Source of the DNA: Nocardioides cavernae | GTDB taxonomy: Bacteria > Actinomycetota > Actinomycetes > Propionibacteriales > Nocardioidaceae | Assembly: GCF_013410035.1 (NCBI RefSeq) | Contig: NZ_JACCBW010000001.1 | Coordinates: 992,001 to 1,056,000, forward strand | Direction: 5' to 3' | Length of the DNA: 64,000 nt | Part shown: positions 46,051-53,999 of the stretch, in pieces | Numbering within the stretch: position 1 is the stretch's first letter | How the letters are laid out: each line of letters begins with the position of its first letter | Notes under the pieces: generated by a model | Database searches by the model: none | Told to the model about the DNA's origin: nothing | Seen by the model: the letters and a program-made list of their open reading frames with translations, nothing else | Made by a program: the position numbers and the translations under genes

Positions 46051-46448
46051 GCGCCCGCCCGCTGGAGGCCTCGACCCTCCTGCTGGTCGGCGCCGGTGGC
46101 GCGGTGGGCGCGGTCCTGCGCCATGCCGTGGACGCCGTCGCGCCCCACACCCTGCTGCCGTGGCACACCCTGGGGATCAACGTCGTCGGCGCCTTCCTCC
46201 TGGGCGTCCTCCCCGCTCTCGCGGTCGTACGCCGCTCGCACCGCGCGGCGGCCGCGCTCGGGCCGGGCGTGCTGGGCGGGTTCACCACGGTGTCCGCGTG
46301 GGCGGGACAGGTGCGCGACCTCGCGGCCGCCGACCACGCGGGAGTCGCCGGGCTCTACCTCGCGCTGACGCTCGGCGCCGGGCTCGCGGCTGCGGCGATC
46401 GGCCAGCGGCTGGCCCACGGCGCCGAGCCCGGGGAGGCGCGACGATGA
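46047..46448 (+). CDS. crcB: Fluoride ion transporter CrcB (subunit 1)
   Basis: A 133-residue membrane protein with four hydrophobic segments. The conserved GAVLRH, GINVVGAFLLGVL and GVLGGFTTVSAWAGQ motifs match Fluc/CrcB channels that export fluoride. GTG 46047 overlaps the stop of the ATPase gene and its own stop overlaps the second crcB, so three genes are coupled. The adjacent second copy forms the usual heterodimeric pair. Confidence 0.88.
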   Translation: MSARPLEASTLLLVGAGGAVGAVLRHAVDAVAPHTLLPWHTLGINVVGAFLLGVLPALAVVRRSHRAAAALGPGVLGGFTTVSAWAGQVRDLAAADHAGVAGLYLALTLGAGLAAAAIGQRLAHGAEPGEARR

Positions 46449-46786
46449 GCACCGCCCTCCTCGTCGCGATGGGTGCGGCGGTCGGGGCCCCCCTGCGCTA
46501 CGTGCTCGCCCGGCTCGACGGCGCCTTCCCGCGCGGGATGCTGCTGGTCAACACCCTCGGCTCCGCCCTCTTCGGGGTCTTCGCCGCGCTCGCGCTGGAC
46601 GACGGCGCGTGGGCGCTCCTCGGCACCGGCTTCTGCGGCGGCTTCACGTCGTTCTCGTCGTTCGCCGTGCAGGCGGTCGAGCGCCCCGCGCGGGTCGCGA
46701 CGGCGTACGTCGTCGCCACCACCGTCCTCGCGATCGCCGGATGCGCCCTCGGATGGGCCGTCGGGACACAATTGCGGTATCGCTAA
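46445..46786 (+). CDS. crcB: Fluoride ion transporter CrcB (subunit 2)
   Basis: A 113-residue partner of the upstream CrcB with the family motifs GAPLRYVLARL, LLVNTLGSALFGVFAAL and GFCGGFTSFSSFAVQ. Its ATG overlaps the previous stop (ATGA). Actinobacteria often carry this pair as a heterodimer. Confidence 0.88.
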   Translation: MSTALLVAMGAAVGAPLRYVLARLDGAFPRGMLLVNTLGSALFGVFAALALDDGAWALLGTGFCGGFTSFSSFAVQAVERPARVATAYVVATTVLAIAGCALGWAVGTQLRYR

Positions 46787-46794
46787 AGTAAAAT

Positions 46795-46810
46795 CTTGAC
46801 GATCGTCAAG
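46795..46810 (-). terminator. Palindromic terminator of the zincin gene
   Basis: CTTGACGATCGTCAAG is a 16-bp perfect palindrome (46795-46810), folding as a 6-bp stem with a GATC loop. On the minus strand it is followed by ATTTTACTTT, a U-rich tail. It lies between convergent crcB and the zincin gene and may serve both. Confidence 0.55.
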
Positions 46811-46833
46811 GCAGGGTCGGGCGTCGCCGGCCG

Positions 46834-47187
46834 TCACCCCCAGCCGAGCTCGTGGAGCCGCTGGTCGTCGAGCCCGAAGTGGTGGGCGACCTCGTGCACG
46901 ACGGTGATCCGCACCTCGTCCTCGAGGTCCTCGACCGTGTCGGCCATGTCGAGGAGCGGGCCGCGGAAGAGCAGGATCCGGTCCGGGAGCATGCCGGCGT
47001 GGTTGGCCGGACGCTCGGTCAGCGCCAGTCCGTCGTAGAGGCCGAGCAGGTCCGGGTCGTCGGCGGGAGCCTCGGGCTCGACCAGCACGACGACGTTCTC
47101 GACGAGCCGGGCGAGGTCGTCGGGAAGTCCGTCGAGGGCGCGGCCCACCATCGCGTCGAACTCGGCGGGCTCCAGGTCGATCGGCAT
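46834..47187 (-). CDS. Zincin-like metallopeptidase (DUF1025 type)
   Basis: A 117-residue protein with the zinc-binding motif HEVAHHFGLDDQRLH near the C-terminus, of the minimal metalloprotease family long called DUF1025. The N-terminus fits the family (MPIDLEPAEFDAMVGRALDG). Its substrate is unknown. The ATG at 47187 was chosen because it begins the conserved N-terminus; the frame is open far upstream through the tRNA genes. Confidence 0.85.
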   Translation of the reverse strand: MPIDLEPAEFDAMVGRALDGLPDDLARLVENVVVLVEPEAPADDPDLLGLYDGLALTERPANHAGMLPDRILLFRGPLLDMADTVEDLEDEVRITVVHEVAHHFGLDDQRLHELGWG

Positions 47188-47247
47188 GCCCACCAGCGTA
47201 GGAGCCGCGTGCAATGGGGCTTCTGACGATCGAGCGGCGGGAAATGA

Positions 47248-47281
47248 CGAGGAGGGCGAGCCTGGTGGCTCGCCCTCCTCG
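47248..47281 (-). terminator. Terminator of the tRNA-Glu/Asp operon
   Basis: A 15-bp perfect stem (47248-47262 with 47267-47281) and TGGT loop lies just after tRNA-Asp on the minus strand and is followed by TCATTTC. A very strong intrinsic-type hairpin. Confidence 0.8.
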
Positions 47282-47293
47282 GTCATGCTCCTG

Positions 47294-47367
47294 CGACCCC
47301 GACGGGACTCGAACCCGCGGCCTCCGCCGTGACAGGGCGGCGCGCTAACCAACTGCGCTACGGGGCC
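47294..47367 (-). tRNA. tRNA-Asp (GTC)
   Basis: A 74-nt cloverleaf on the minus strand, acceptor GGCCCCG/CGGGGTC, anticodon loop CCTGTCACG with anticodon GTC, T-arm GCGGGTTCGAGTCCCGT. It follows tRNA-Glu by 81 nt and is followed by the terminator at 47248-47281. Confidence 0.93.
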
Positions 47368-47448
47368 AGGTGCTTCTGGTGAAGCGGGTGGAACTCTAAC
47401 CCATGCTCCTCGGCGCCACACAATCGGCGGCACCTCGAGGCCGGGTCG

Positions 47449-47521
47449 CACCCCCAACCGGATTCGAACCGGCGCTACCGCCGTGAAAGGGCGGGGTCCT
47501 GGGCCGCTAGACGATGGGGGC
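47449..47521 (-). tRNA. tRNA-Glu (TTC)
   Basis: A 73-nt cloverleaf on the minus strand: acceptor GCCCCCA/TGGGGGT, anticodon loop CCTTTCACG with anticodon TTC, T-arm GCCGGTTCGAATCCGGT. First of the Glu-Asp pair on this strand. Its upstream region (47522-47640) is GC-rich and shared with the divergent response-regulator gene. Confidence 0.93.
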
Positions 47522-47638
47522 CAGCTCGTCGGGACGGACCCGGTGAGCGTGGCCCAGCATAGGGCCAGCGCGCTCGGGCCTCCCAACCACGACGCCGGGA
47601 CACCCGCGGGAGACCCCCGAGAGACCCACGACACGTAG

Positions 47639-47695
47639 AGAAGTGGCAGCAATCTCCGAGAGATGGAGCGAGTTGCCACCTCTGTTGACTAATCT
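47639..47695 (+). promoter_or_regulatory. Inverted repeat and leaderless promoter of the receiver gene
   Basis: An imperfect inverted repeat (47639-47683; AGAAGTGGCA on the left, TTGCCACCTCT on the right, centre GAGAGAT) is followed by TAATCT (47690-47695), 7 nt before the GTG at 47702. TSS would then fall at or next to the start codon. No -35 hexamer at normal spacing is seen, so an activator bound at the repeat is likely. Confidence 0.5.
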
Positions 47696-47701
47696 TGCCC
47701 C

Positions 47702-48094
47702 GTGAGCAGTGACGGGCGGCACCTGCGATTCCTCGTGGTCGACGACAACGAGGACATCCGCGACGTCTTCTGCCGCCTGATCGAGCGCGCCGGTCACGAC
47801 GCTGCGACGGCGGTGGACGGCCTCGACGCAGTGGAGACCCTGCAGGCCGAGGGCTTCGACGTCATGCTGCTCGACCTCACGATGCCACGCATGACAGGCG
47901 TGGACGTCGTGCGCTGGTTGCGCGTCAACCCGGAGGTCGCCCCCGACCTCCGGATCGTCGTGATCAGCGCCTGGGCCGGCGAGCACCGCGCGGTCCTCCA
48001 AGAGCTCGGCATCACGAAGGTCATGCAGAAACCCCTGAGGATCCAACAGCTGACCGACCTGATCGCCGAGACACTGCGCGACATGGAGTCCTGA
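47702..48094 (+). CDS. Receiver-only response regulator
   Basis: A 130-residue CheY-like protein without an output domain. The acidic pocket DD is at residues 14-15 (FLVVDDNED), the phosphorylated Asp is in LLDLTMPRMTG, and Thr/Ser and Lys are in VVISAW and MQKPLR. It would pass phosphate from a kinase to another protein; the histidine kinase at 49.4 kb in the same cluster is a candidate partner. The GTG at 47702 appears leaderless. The next genes are a 31-residue peptide and a P450. Confidence 0.88.
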   Translation: MSSDGRHLRFLVVDDNEDIRDVFCRLIERAGHDAATAVDGLDAVETLQAEGFDVMLLDLTMPRMTGVDVVRWLRVNPEVAPDLRIVVISAWAGEHRAVLQELGITKVMQKPLRIQQLTDLIAETLRDMES

Positions 48095-48195
48095 CCCGTC
48101 CCTGAATGCACCACCGGGTCAACGGCTCCAGCGGTGTCACCCCCGTGCTCGTCCCCCTGACGGGCACGCAACCCCACCCACCCTGGAGAGATCAC

Positions 48196-48291
48196 ATGAT
48201 GAACCGCATCCGCACCCGCATCGAGTCCAAGCGCGCCGCCAACCAGCTGCAGTCGCTCTACGGCTGGCGCCCGCGCCCGCCGCGGGGCTGA
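48196..48291 (+). CDS. 31-residue basic peptide
   Basis: A short ORF that starts MMNRIRTRIESKRAANQ and ends YGWRPRPPRG. It is preceded by GGAGAG at 6 nt spacing and lies between the receiver gene (102 nt upstream) and the P450 gene (32 nt downstream) on the same strand. It has a strong positive charge and no signal sequence. Alternative start ATG 48199 removes one Met. Function unknown; a small regulator or leader peptide are possible. Confidence 0.5.
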   Translation: MMNRIRTRIESKRAANQLQSLYGWRPRPPRG

Positions 48292-48323
48292 ACGCCACCG
48301 GTCACGACCGGTAGCACCACGCA

Positions 48324-49430
48324 GTGACACGCATCGACAGCGCCGAGTCGGCCGGAGGCCGGCTCGGCGCTGTCCTGTCCGCACCCCGCACGGGGGTGCA
48401 CGCGCTCGGGACGCACGGGCCGTGGCTCGCGACGACGCCCGCCGTGGCCCGGGAGGTCCTCACCGACCCGGCCCGCTTCGACTTCCCGAGCGACGTGAGC
48501 CGCACCGGCGACCTGTCCGGCAGCACCGGTGACACCCGCTCGGGGCACCTCGTGTTCGCGCCGCTCGACCCGGCGCAGGTGGCACTCGGCCGCGCCACGT
48601 TCGTCCGCGAGTGGGCCGACGCCGTGCGCGACCACGACCGGGCGCGCCCGGGCCAGCCGTACGACGCCCTCGACCTCCTGCGTCGGCCCGTGGCCCGCGC
48701 CACCACCGCCGCCGCCACGCCCGCCCTCGCGCCCGCTGAGCGCGACGCGGTCGGCGACGCCGTCCTCGACTGGATCGACGCGCTCGGGCCCGTCATCGCC
48801 GCCCGGAGGCCGCCGGGCCGGTGGAGCCGCCTGCGGCGCCGGGAGGCACGCGCCCGGACGCACCTCGAGGACCTCCTGGCGAGCCTCGACGCGGTCGAGC
48901 GTCCCGCAGAGACGGCGACGTTCCTCGCCGCCGGCATCCAGGTGCCCATCGCCGCCGGCGCCTTCCTCCTCGCGCACCTCGCCTCCCACCCGACCGGCGC
49001 CGTCGATCCCGTCTCCGCGGTGTGGGAGACCCTGCGGCTGACGCCTCCGACGTGGATGACCGCCCGCATCACCCGCGAGGAGGTCGCGCTCGGCGGCACG
49101 ACGGTGCCCGCCGGCTCCGTCGTGATGGTCAGCCCGCTCCTGCTCGGCCGCCTCGAGGACCTCGTGCCGGGCGGCCCCGCGCCCCTGGGTGACTTCGAGC
49201 CCACCCGTTGGGAGGGACCACGACGACCCGGGGCGTGGCTCCCGTTCGGCGCCGGTCCGCACGCCTGCCCGGGGCGTACGCTCGGGCTGGCCGTCCTCAC
49301 GGAGGTCGCGACGTGGGGGGTGGAACGGGAAATGGTCTTGAGCGAACGGGTGCGCATCGACCAGAGTCGAGGCATCTCGCCACGTCCCTGCCGCTTCACC
49401 GCCACGACACGAACGGAGCCCTCCGCGTGA
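48324..49430 (+). CDS. Short, atypical cytochrome P450
   Basis: A 368-residue protein shorter than most bacterial P450s (about 400). The heme-binding loop FGAGPHACPG with Cys315 and the ExxR pair (Glu235, Arg238 in WETLR) are intact, so it should bind heme. The I-helix reads AAGIQVPIAAG (residues 202-212) where catalytic P450s have AGxDT/AGxET; the acid and threonine for O2 activation are missing. It may therefore be a peroxygenase, a heme sensor or inactive. It is translationally coupled to a histidine kinase through a 4-nt GTGA overlap. GTG 48324 is the start. Confidence 0.8.
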   Translation: MTRIDSAESAGGRLGAVLSAPRTGVHALGTHGPWLATTPAVAREVLTDPARFDFPSDVSRTGDLSGSTGDTRSGHLVFAPLDPAQVALGRATFVREWADAVRDHDRARPGQPYDALDLLRRPVARATTAAATPALAPAERDAVGDAVLDWIDALGPVIAARRPPGRWSRLRRREARARTHLEDLLASLDAVERPAETATFLAAGIQVPIAAGAFLLAHLASHPTGAVDPVSAVWETLRLTPPTWMTARITREEVALGGTTVPAGSVVMVSPLLLGRLEDLVPGGPAPLGDFEPTRWEGPRRPGAWLPFGAGPHACPGRTLGLAVLTEVATWGVEREMVLSERVRIDQSRGISPRPCRFTATTRTEPSA

Positions 49431-50761
49431 TCGAGCACCCGGCGCTCCAGTACCCGACGGCCACCGGTCGGCCGTCGTCCGCGGCGACGGCGCTCGCGCT
49501 GAGGATCCTGGGGACCGAGGCCCCGGTCGACGAGGCCATCGAGGCGGCGGCGCGCCACCTGCTCGGAGGGGACCGCGTCGAGGTGTTCCTCGCCGCGCTC
49601 ACCAGCCTGCCCCCCGCGGAGGGCGAGGGCTGGCGGCAGCTCGGCGGCCGGGCGTGGCTGCGCGAGTGGCTCGCCCCCGGGGCGACGCGGTCGTTCGTGC
49701 CTCCCCCCGGCGCGGGTCCGGAGGCCGCGCTGACGATGCCGTGGACGTCGCGCCGCCTGCGCGCGTGCGGAGTCGCCGCCATCACCGACCGCGACCTCCT
49801 GCCGGCGGACGAGGCCGCCCAGGACATCGCCGAGCTCGCCGGCTCCGACGTGCGCAGCCTGGTGTCGTCGGCCTGGACGTCCGGCGAGGTGATGTTCGGC
49901 AGCATGTCGCTGATCAGCCTGCAGGCCGGCGAGTGGCCCGAGGACCTGCTGCAGGACTTCGCCCTCCTCAACGCCGCCCTCATCTCTCGCCTGTCGCTCG
50001 AGCACTCCCGCCGTGCCCTGGCGGAGGCCATCGAGAGCGGCACGCAGGCACAGGACGCCTTCCAGCAGTTCTTCGGCGCCGTCGGCCACGAGCTGCGCAC
50101 ACCGGTCTCCTCGATCCTCGGCTACACCGAGGTGCTCATCGACGAGGCGGACCACGCCCCGGACGAGCTCCTCGCAGCGGCGATGCTGCGCGACGGCCCC
50201 GTCATCGTGCGCCAGTGCGAACGACTGCTCGGCATCGTCGACAGCCTGCTGGGCGCGGGCCGCACCCTGTCCGACGACGAGGAGCGGCAGGACGTCCTCA
50301 TCGCCGACGCGGTGGCCGACGTCGTGCACTGGCACCGCTCGCCCGCGGGCACCGCGGGCGTCGAGATGGTGGTCGACATCGACCCCGCCGCCACGGTGCG
50401 CGCGCACGCGTCGGGCGTACGCCAGGTGCTGACGAGCCTCGTCGGCAACGCCATCGCGCACCACAACGCCGAGGGCGGCACCGTCCACATCTCCACCAGC
50501 CGGATGCTCGGCGAGAGCGGTCAGGCGATGGTGCGCATCATCGTGCGCGACGACGGGCCCGGCCTCCCACCCGAGGACCTGGAGAAGGCGTTCGACCCGT
50601 TCGCGCACTACGCCGGCTTCAGCGCGCAGAGCAGCGGACTGGGCCTGCCGATGGCGCGGACCCTGGCCGAGCGCGACGGTGGCGCCGTCCGCGGTGAGTC
50701 CGCTCCCGGGGTCGGCTCGTCGTTCTGGCTCGAGCTGCCGGTGCGCGACCCGGCAGGCTGA
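49427..50761 (+). CDS. Sensor histidine kinase with GAF-like input domain
   Basis: A 444-residue soluble kinase. Residues 25-200 resemble a GAF-type sensor (APVDEAIEAAARHLLGG, FGSMSLISLQAGEWPEDLL). HisKA contains HELRTP at about residue 225, and the ATPase domain shows VGNAIAHHN (N-box), DDGPGLPPED and GLGLPMAR. No membrane segment is visible, so it senses an internal signal, perhaps linked to the coupled P450-like protein. It may phosphorylate the receiver-only protein upstream. GTG 49427 overlaps the P450 stop. Confidence 0.87.
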   Translation: MIEHPALQYPTATGRPSSAATALALRILGTEAPVDEAIEAAARHLLGGDRVEVFLAALTSLPPAEGEGWRQLGGRAWLREWLAPGATRSFVPPPGAGPEAALTMPWTSRRLRACGVAAITDRDLLPADEAAQDIAELAGSDVRSLVSSAWTSGEVMFGSMSLISLQAGEWPEDLLQDFALLNAALISRLSLEHSRRALAEAIESGTQAQDAFQQFFGAVGHELRTPVSSILGYTEVLIDEADHAPDELLAAAMLRDGPVIVRQCERLLGIVDSLLGAGRTLSDDEERQDVLIADAVADVVHWHRSPAGTAGVEMVVDIDPAATVRAHASGVRQVLTSLVGNAIAHHNAEGGTVHISTSRMLGESGQAMVRIIVRDDGPGLPPEDLEKAFDPFAHYAGFSAQSSGLGLPMARTLAERDGGAVRGESAPGVGSSFWLELPVRDPAG

Positions 50762-50808
50762 GCCGATTCACCGCCCGGCTCCGGGCTCATGTATTCTCGA
50801 CCCCGCTT

Positions 50809-50882
50809 GGGCAGGTAGCTCAGTTGGTACGAGCGATCGCCTGAAAAGTGATAGGTCGGCGGTTCGACCCCGCCCCTGCCCA
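50809..50882 (+). tRNA. tRNA-Phe (GAA)
   Basis: A 74-nt cloverleaf: acceptor GGGCAGG/CCTGCCC, D-arm with GCTCAGTTGGTACGAGC, anticodon loop CTGAAAA with anticodon GAA, T-arm GGCGGTTCGACCCCGCC. It lies 47 nt after the kinase gene and is followed by a strong terminator. Confidence 0.92.
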
Positions 50883-50891
50883 CAAGCACAG

Positions 50892-50924
50892 CAGGGCCCC
50901 GATCACGTCCCGATCGGGGCCCTG
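50892..50924 (+). terminator. Terminator of tRNA-Phe
   Basis: A perfect 13-bp stem (50892-50904 and 50912-50924) with a 7-nt loop starts 10 nt after tRNA-Phe, followed by TTGCGT. A strong GC-type intrinsic terminator. Confidence 0.82.
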
Positions 50925-50963
50925 TTGCGTGTCCCGCTCGCGGACCTGCGGCACGATGACGCC

Positions 50964-52283
50964 GTGCTCCCCCGACTCGAGATCGTGCGCCGATCGCGCC
51001 CGGTCGACCTGGTGGCACCGGGGTCGGTGCAGGTCGACCGCGCCACCGGCGGCACGGTCGCGCTCCCGTCCGTGGCGCCCTACGTCGCCGCCACCGCCCG
51101 GTCCGTCGAGGGGCCCGTCGCACTCGTCCTGGGCGGTCACCGCCTCGCGGCGTCGCTCGACGACGGATCGGTGTCGCTCGACGTCACGGGCGTCGGCCGC
51201 CTCCGGAGCCGGCGCTTCCACCGGGCCGACGCCCCGGCCGGCGTCGGCATCAGCCTCACCGGCACGCACGTGGCCGCGTGGAGCCTCGAGGCGGGCGGGT
51301 GGGTCGCCCGGGCCCGGCACGACCTCCGGGACGTGCTCGACACCCGCGACGAGGGGGCCCTGGCCGGGCTGGAGGTCGACCTGCCTCCGGGTGGTGGCGT
51401 TGCGGGACGGTTCGGACAGCTCGGCCTGCGCGACATCCGCTTCGTCACCGAGGACGACGGCACCCCCGTCCGCGACGACGGGTCCCTGTGGCTGACCGCC
51501 ACGTCCGCGGGCCCGGGGTTCTTCGACACCGCACACACCAGCGTCTGGCGCCTGGACCCGGCCACGCTCGACCTCGCCCACACCGGCGACCTCTTCTTCC
51601 GGCGGCCGGACCGGGTGGGCGTCTTCGGCGACCACGCCACCCACGTCGTGCGCGCCGACGGCCGGTGGCTGGTGGCGACCAGCACGTGGGGCGACTTCGA
51701 GCAGCCGACGACGCGGGCGGGACGGCGTACGCCCGCTGGCCTGCGGGTCACCCTCGCCGAGCCCGTGGCGGGCACCGACGTGCTGCGGGGCGCCCAGGTC
51801 CTCGACACCCGTGAGCTGCCGCTGCCCACGGACGGGCTCGCCTCGATCGCGACCTGGGACCCCCACCTCGTACGCCGCGACGGGGCGTGGCTGGTCGGGT
51901 TCGTCAGCGCCCGCAGGTTCTTCGAGTTCCACCCCGCGCTCGCGGGCGGACCTGCGCTGTCCGACCTCGCGCTGCTCGGCGCCGCCACGGACCGCACCGC
52001 CACCGAGGGCACCACCCTCGTCGACGTCGAGGGCGAGGTGGTGGTGCTCGCCAGCGACGGACGCGACTCGCCGCGCGGGCAGCGGGCGCGCTTCCCGGCC
52101 TTCGACCTCCGCATGCGCGACGTCGGCGCGCTGGACGCGCCCTACCCCACCAACCTGCCGTGGCCCACGCTCGCACGCATCGACGGCGGGTGGCTGATGG
52201 TGACCTTCGACGGGCGCCCGGCGGGCGGGAAGCTGCTCGGCTACGGCACCCACGGCGACGTGCTGGTGCTGCGCAGCCAGTGA
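50964..52283 (+). CDS. Protein of unknown function, beta-propeller-like
   Basis: A 439-residue protein without recognised catalytic motifs. Its repeated beta-strand pattern (for example [29 protein letters not shown] and [14 protein letters not shown], each W-L-V-x near an Asp) is like the blades of a five-bladed propeller such as GH43/arabinanase or similar folds; enzymatic residues are not evident. There is no signal peptide. The GTG at 50964 was chosen because the frame upstream runs through tRNA-Phe. It could be an inactive homologue or a binding protein. Confidence 0.55.
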   Translation: MLPRLEIVRRSRPVDLVAPGSVQVDRATGGTVALPSVAPYVAATARSVEGPVALVLGGHRLAASLDDGSVSLDVTGVGRLRSRRFHRADAPAGVGISLTGTHVAAWSLEAGGWVARARHDLRDVLDTRDEGALAGLEVDLPPGGGVAGRFGQLGLRDIRFVTEDDGTPVRDDGSLWLTATSAGPGFFDTAHTSVWRLDPATLDLAHTGDLFFRRPDRVGVFGDHATHVVRADGRWLVATSTWGDFEQPTTRAGRRTPAGLRVTLAEPVAGTDVLRGAQVLDTRELPLPTDGLASIATWDPHLVRRDGAWLVGFVSARRFFEFHPALAGGPALSDLALLGAATDRTATEGTTLVDVEGEVVVLASDGRDSPRGQRARFPAFDLRMRDVGALDAPYPTNLPWPTLARIDGGWLMVTFDGRPAGGKLLGYGTHGDVLVLRSQ

Positions 52284-52402
52284 TGCGGCCGGCCGGTTCG
52301 CGCAGCGATACGCTGGAACGTGAGCGCGGTCACCACCCCTCGGCCGCGTCGACCAGGTCCGCACACCCCGCGGCCGCACCCACCAGAAAAGGATCCACGC
52401 GC

Positions 52403-53488
52403 ATGTCTGGAGCAAGCAGCGTCGACGTCTTCGACCTCGGCGGCGAGCACGAGCAGGTCGTCTTCTGCAACGACCGGGCCACCGGCCTCAGGGCCATCAT
52501 CGGCATCCACTCCACGGCCCTCGGTCCGGCCCTCGGTGGGACGCGGTTCTACCCCTATGCCAGCACCGACGAGGCGATCGTCGACGTGCTCAACCTCTCG
52601 CGCGGCATGTCGTACAAGAACGCGCTCGCCGGCCTCGACCTCGGCGGCGGCAAGGCCGTCATCATCGGCGACCCGGCCGAGCTGAAGACCGAGGCGCTGC
52701 TGCGGGCCTACGGCCGCTTCGTCCAGTCGCTCGGCGGGCGCTACTTCACCGCGTGCGACGTCGGCACGTTCAGCGAGGACATGGACCACATCGCCCGCGA
52801 GTGCTCCTACGTGACCGGTCGCACCGTGGCGCACGGCGGCGCGGGCGACAGCTCGGTGCTGACCGCCTTCGGCACCTTCCAGGGCATGCGCGCCGCGGCC
52901 GAGCAGGTCTGGGGCGAGCCCACCCTCGCGGGCCGCACCGTCGGTGTCGCGGGCGTCGGCAAGGTCGGGCGCCACCTGGTCCGCCACCTCGTCGAGGACG
53001 GCGCCTCGGTGGTCGTCACCGACGTGCACGCCCCGTCCGTCGAGGCGATCCGCGCGCAGCTCCCCGAGGTGCGTGCCGTGGCCACGACCGACGAGCTGGT
53101 CGCGAGCGAGATCGACGTCTACGCCCCGTGCGCGATGGGAGGAGCCATCGACGACGACGTCCTGGAGGTGCTGAAGGCCTCGATCATCTGCGGTGCGGCC
53201 AACAACCAGCTCGCCCACGCGGGCATCGAGAAGCAGGTCGACGAGCGCGGCATCCTCTACGCGCCCGACTACTGCGTGAACTCCGGCGGCGTGATCCAGG
53301 TCGCCGACGAGCTCGAGGGCTTCTCCTTCGAGCGCGCCAAGCAGCGCGCCACCGGCATCTTCGACACCACGCGCAAGGTCTTCCAGCTCGCCACCGCCGA
53401 CGGCGTCACCACGGCGGAGGCCGCGGACCGGCTCGCCGAGCAGCGCATGCGCGAGGTCGGCCGCCTGCGCGGCATCCACCTGGGCTGA
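52403..53488 (+). CDS. vdh: Valine/leucine dehydrogenase
   Basis: A 361-residue Glu/Leu/Phe/Val dehydrogenase that oxidatively deaminates a branched-chain amino acid with NAD. The catalytic Lys motif [19 protein letters not shown] is intact near residue 65-85 and the dinucleotide loop [13 protein letters not shown] is at about residue 175. In Streptomyces the same gene (SCO4089) lies next to DUF3073, purM and purF, as here; a BldC gene, present at that locus in Streptomyces, is not found. ATG 52403 follows AAAAGGA. Confidence 0.9.
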   Translation: MSGASSVDVFDLGGEHEQVVFCNDRATGLRAIIGIHSTALGPALGGTRFYPYASTDEAIVDVLNLSRGMSYKNALAGLDLGGGKAVIIGDPAELKTEALLRAYGRFVQSLGGRYFTACDVGTFSEDMDHIARECSYVTGRTVAHGGAGDSSVLTAFGTFQGMRAAAEQVWGEPTLAGRTVGVAGVGKVGRHLVRHLVEDGASVVVTDVHAPSVEAIRAQLPEVRAVATTDELVASEIDVYAPCAMGGAIDDDVLEVLKASIICGAANNQLAHAGIEKQVDERGILYAPDYCVNSGGVIQVADELEGFSFERAKQRATGIFDTTRKVFQLATADGVTTAEAADRLAEQRMREVGRLRGIHLG

Positions 53489-53644
53489 GCCCGGAGGACC
53501 CGACGACCGACCGCGCCGGGTCGGCGCGACGAACCGCACCGACCCGGCACCGGTCGCTGGAGATGCCCATGACCCACCGCACCCGGGGCGCGCTCGTACG
53601 CCCGCTCACCCATGGACCCGGGTGAGGTGATCAGGTGCGATCAG

Positions 53645-53833
53645 TCAGTCTGCGCGACGACGCGGGTCGGCGTAGTCCGACCACTCGTCCTCGTCAGGAT
53701 CGACCTCACTCGTGGAGTGAGTGTCCTCTCCGTGCAGCTCCTTCGCCAGCGCGCCGAAGTCCGTCTCGTGAGTACGGTACTTCAGGTCGCGGGCAACCTT
53801 GGTCTGCTTCGCCTTCGCTCGGCCGCGCCCCAT
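53645..53833 (-). CDS. DUF3073 protein
   Basis: A 62-residue actinobacterial protein: basic N-terminus (MGRGRAKAKQTKVARDLKYR) and acidic C-terminus (EVDPDEDEWSDYADPRRR). Function unknown. It lies downstream of purM and purF on the same strand, a position conserved in Streptomyces. The ATG at 53833 starts the conserved block. The 166-nt gap between it and purM (53834-53999) probably holds its promoter; I see no other element. Confidence 0.9.
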   Translation of the reverse strand: MGRGRAKAKQTKVARDLKYRTHETDFGALAKELHGEDTHSTSEVDPDEDEWSDYADPRRRAD

Positions 53834-53999
53834 AGGGTCGACCCCCTCGCACACTTGGCCGGGGCTGTCGAGGAGCTCCCCGACGCGCCCGGTCTGAACG
53901 GTTACATATCGTGAGGGCAACGCTACCTGAGGGGTGGGTGTTCCCGCACACCGCGGTGCAGCATTTCGGCCACGAACTTCCCGGGGTCGCGCCCCACCG

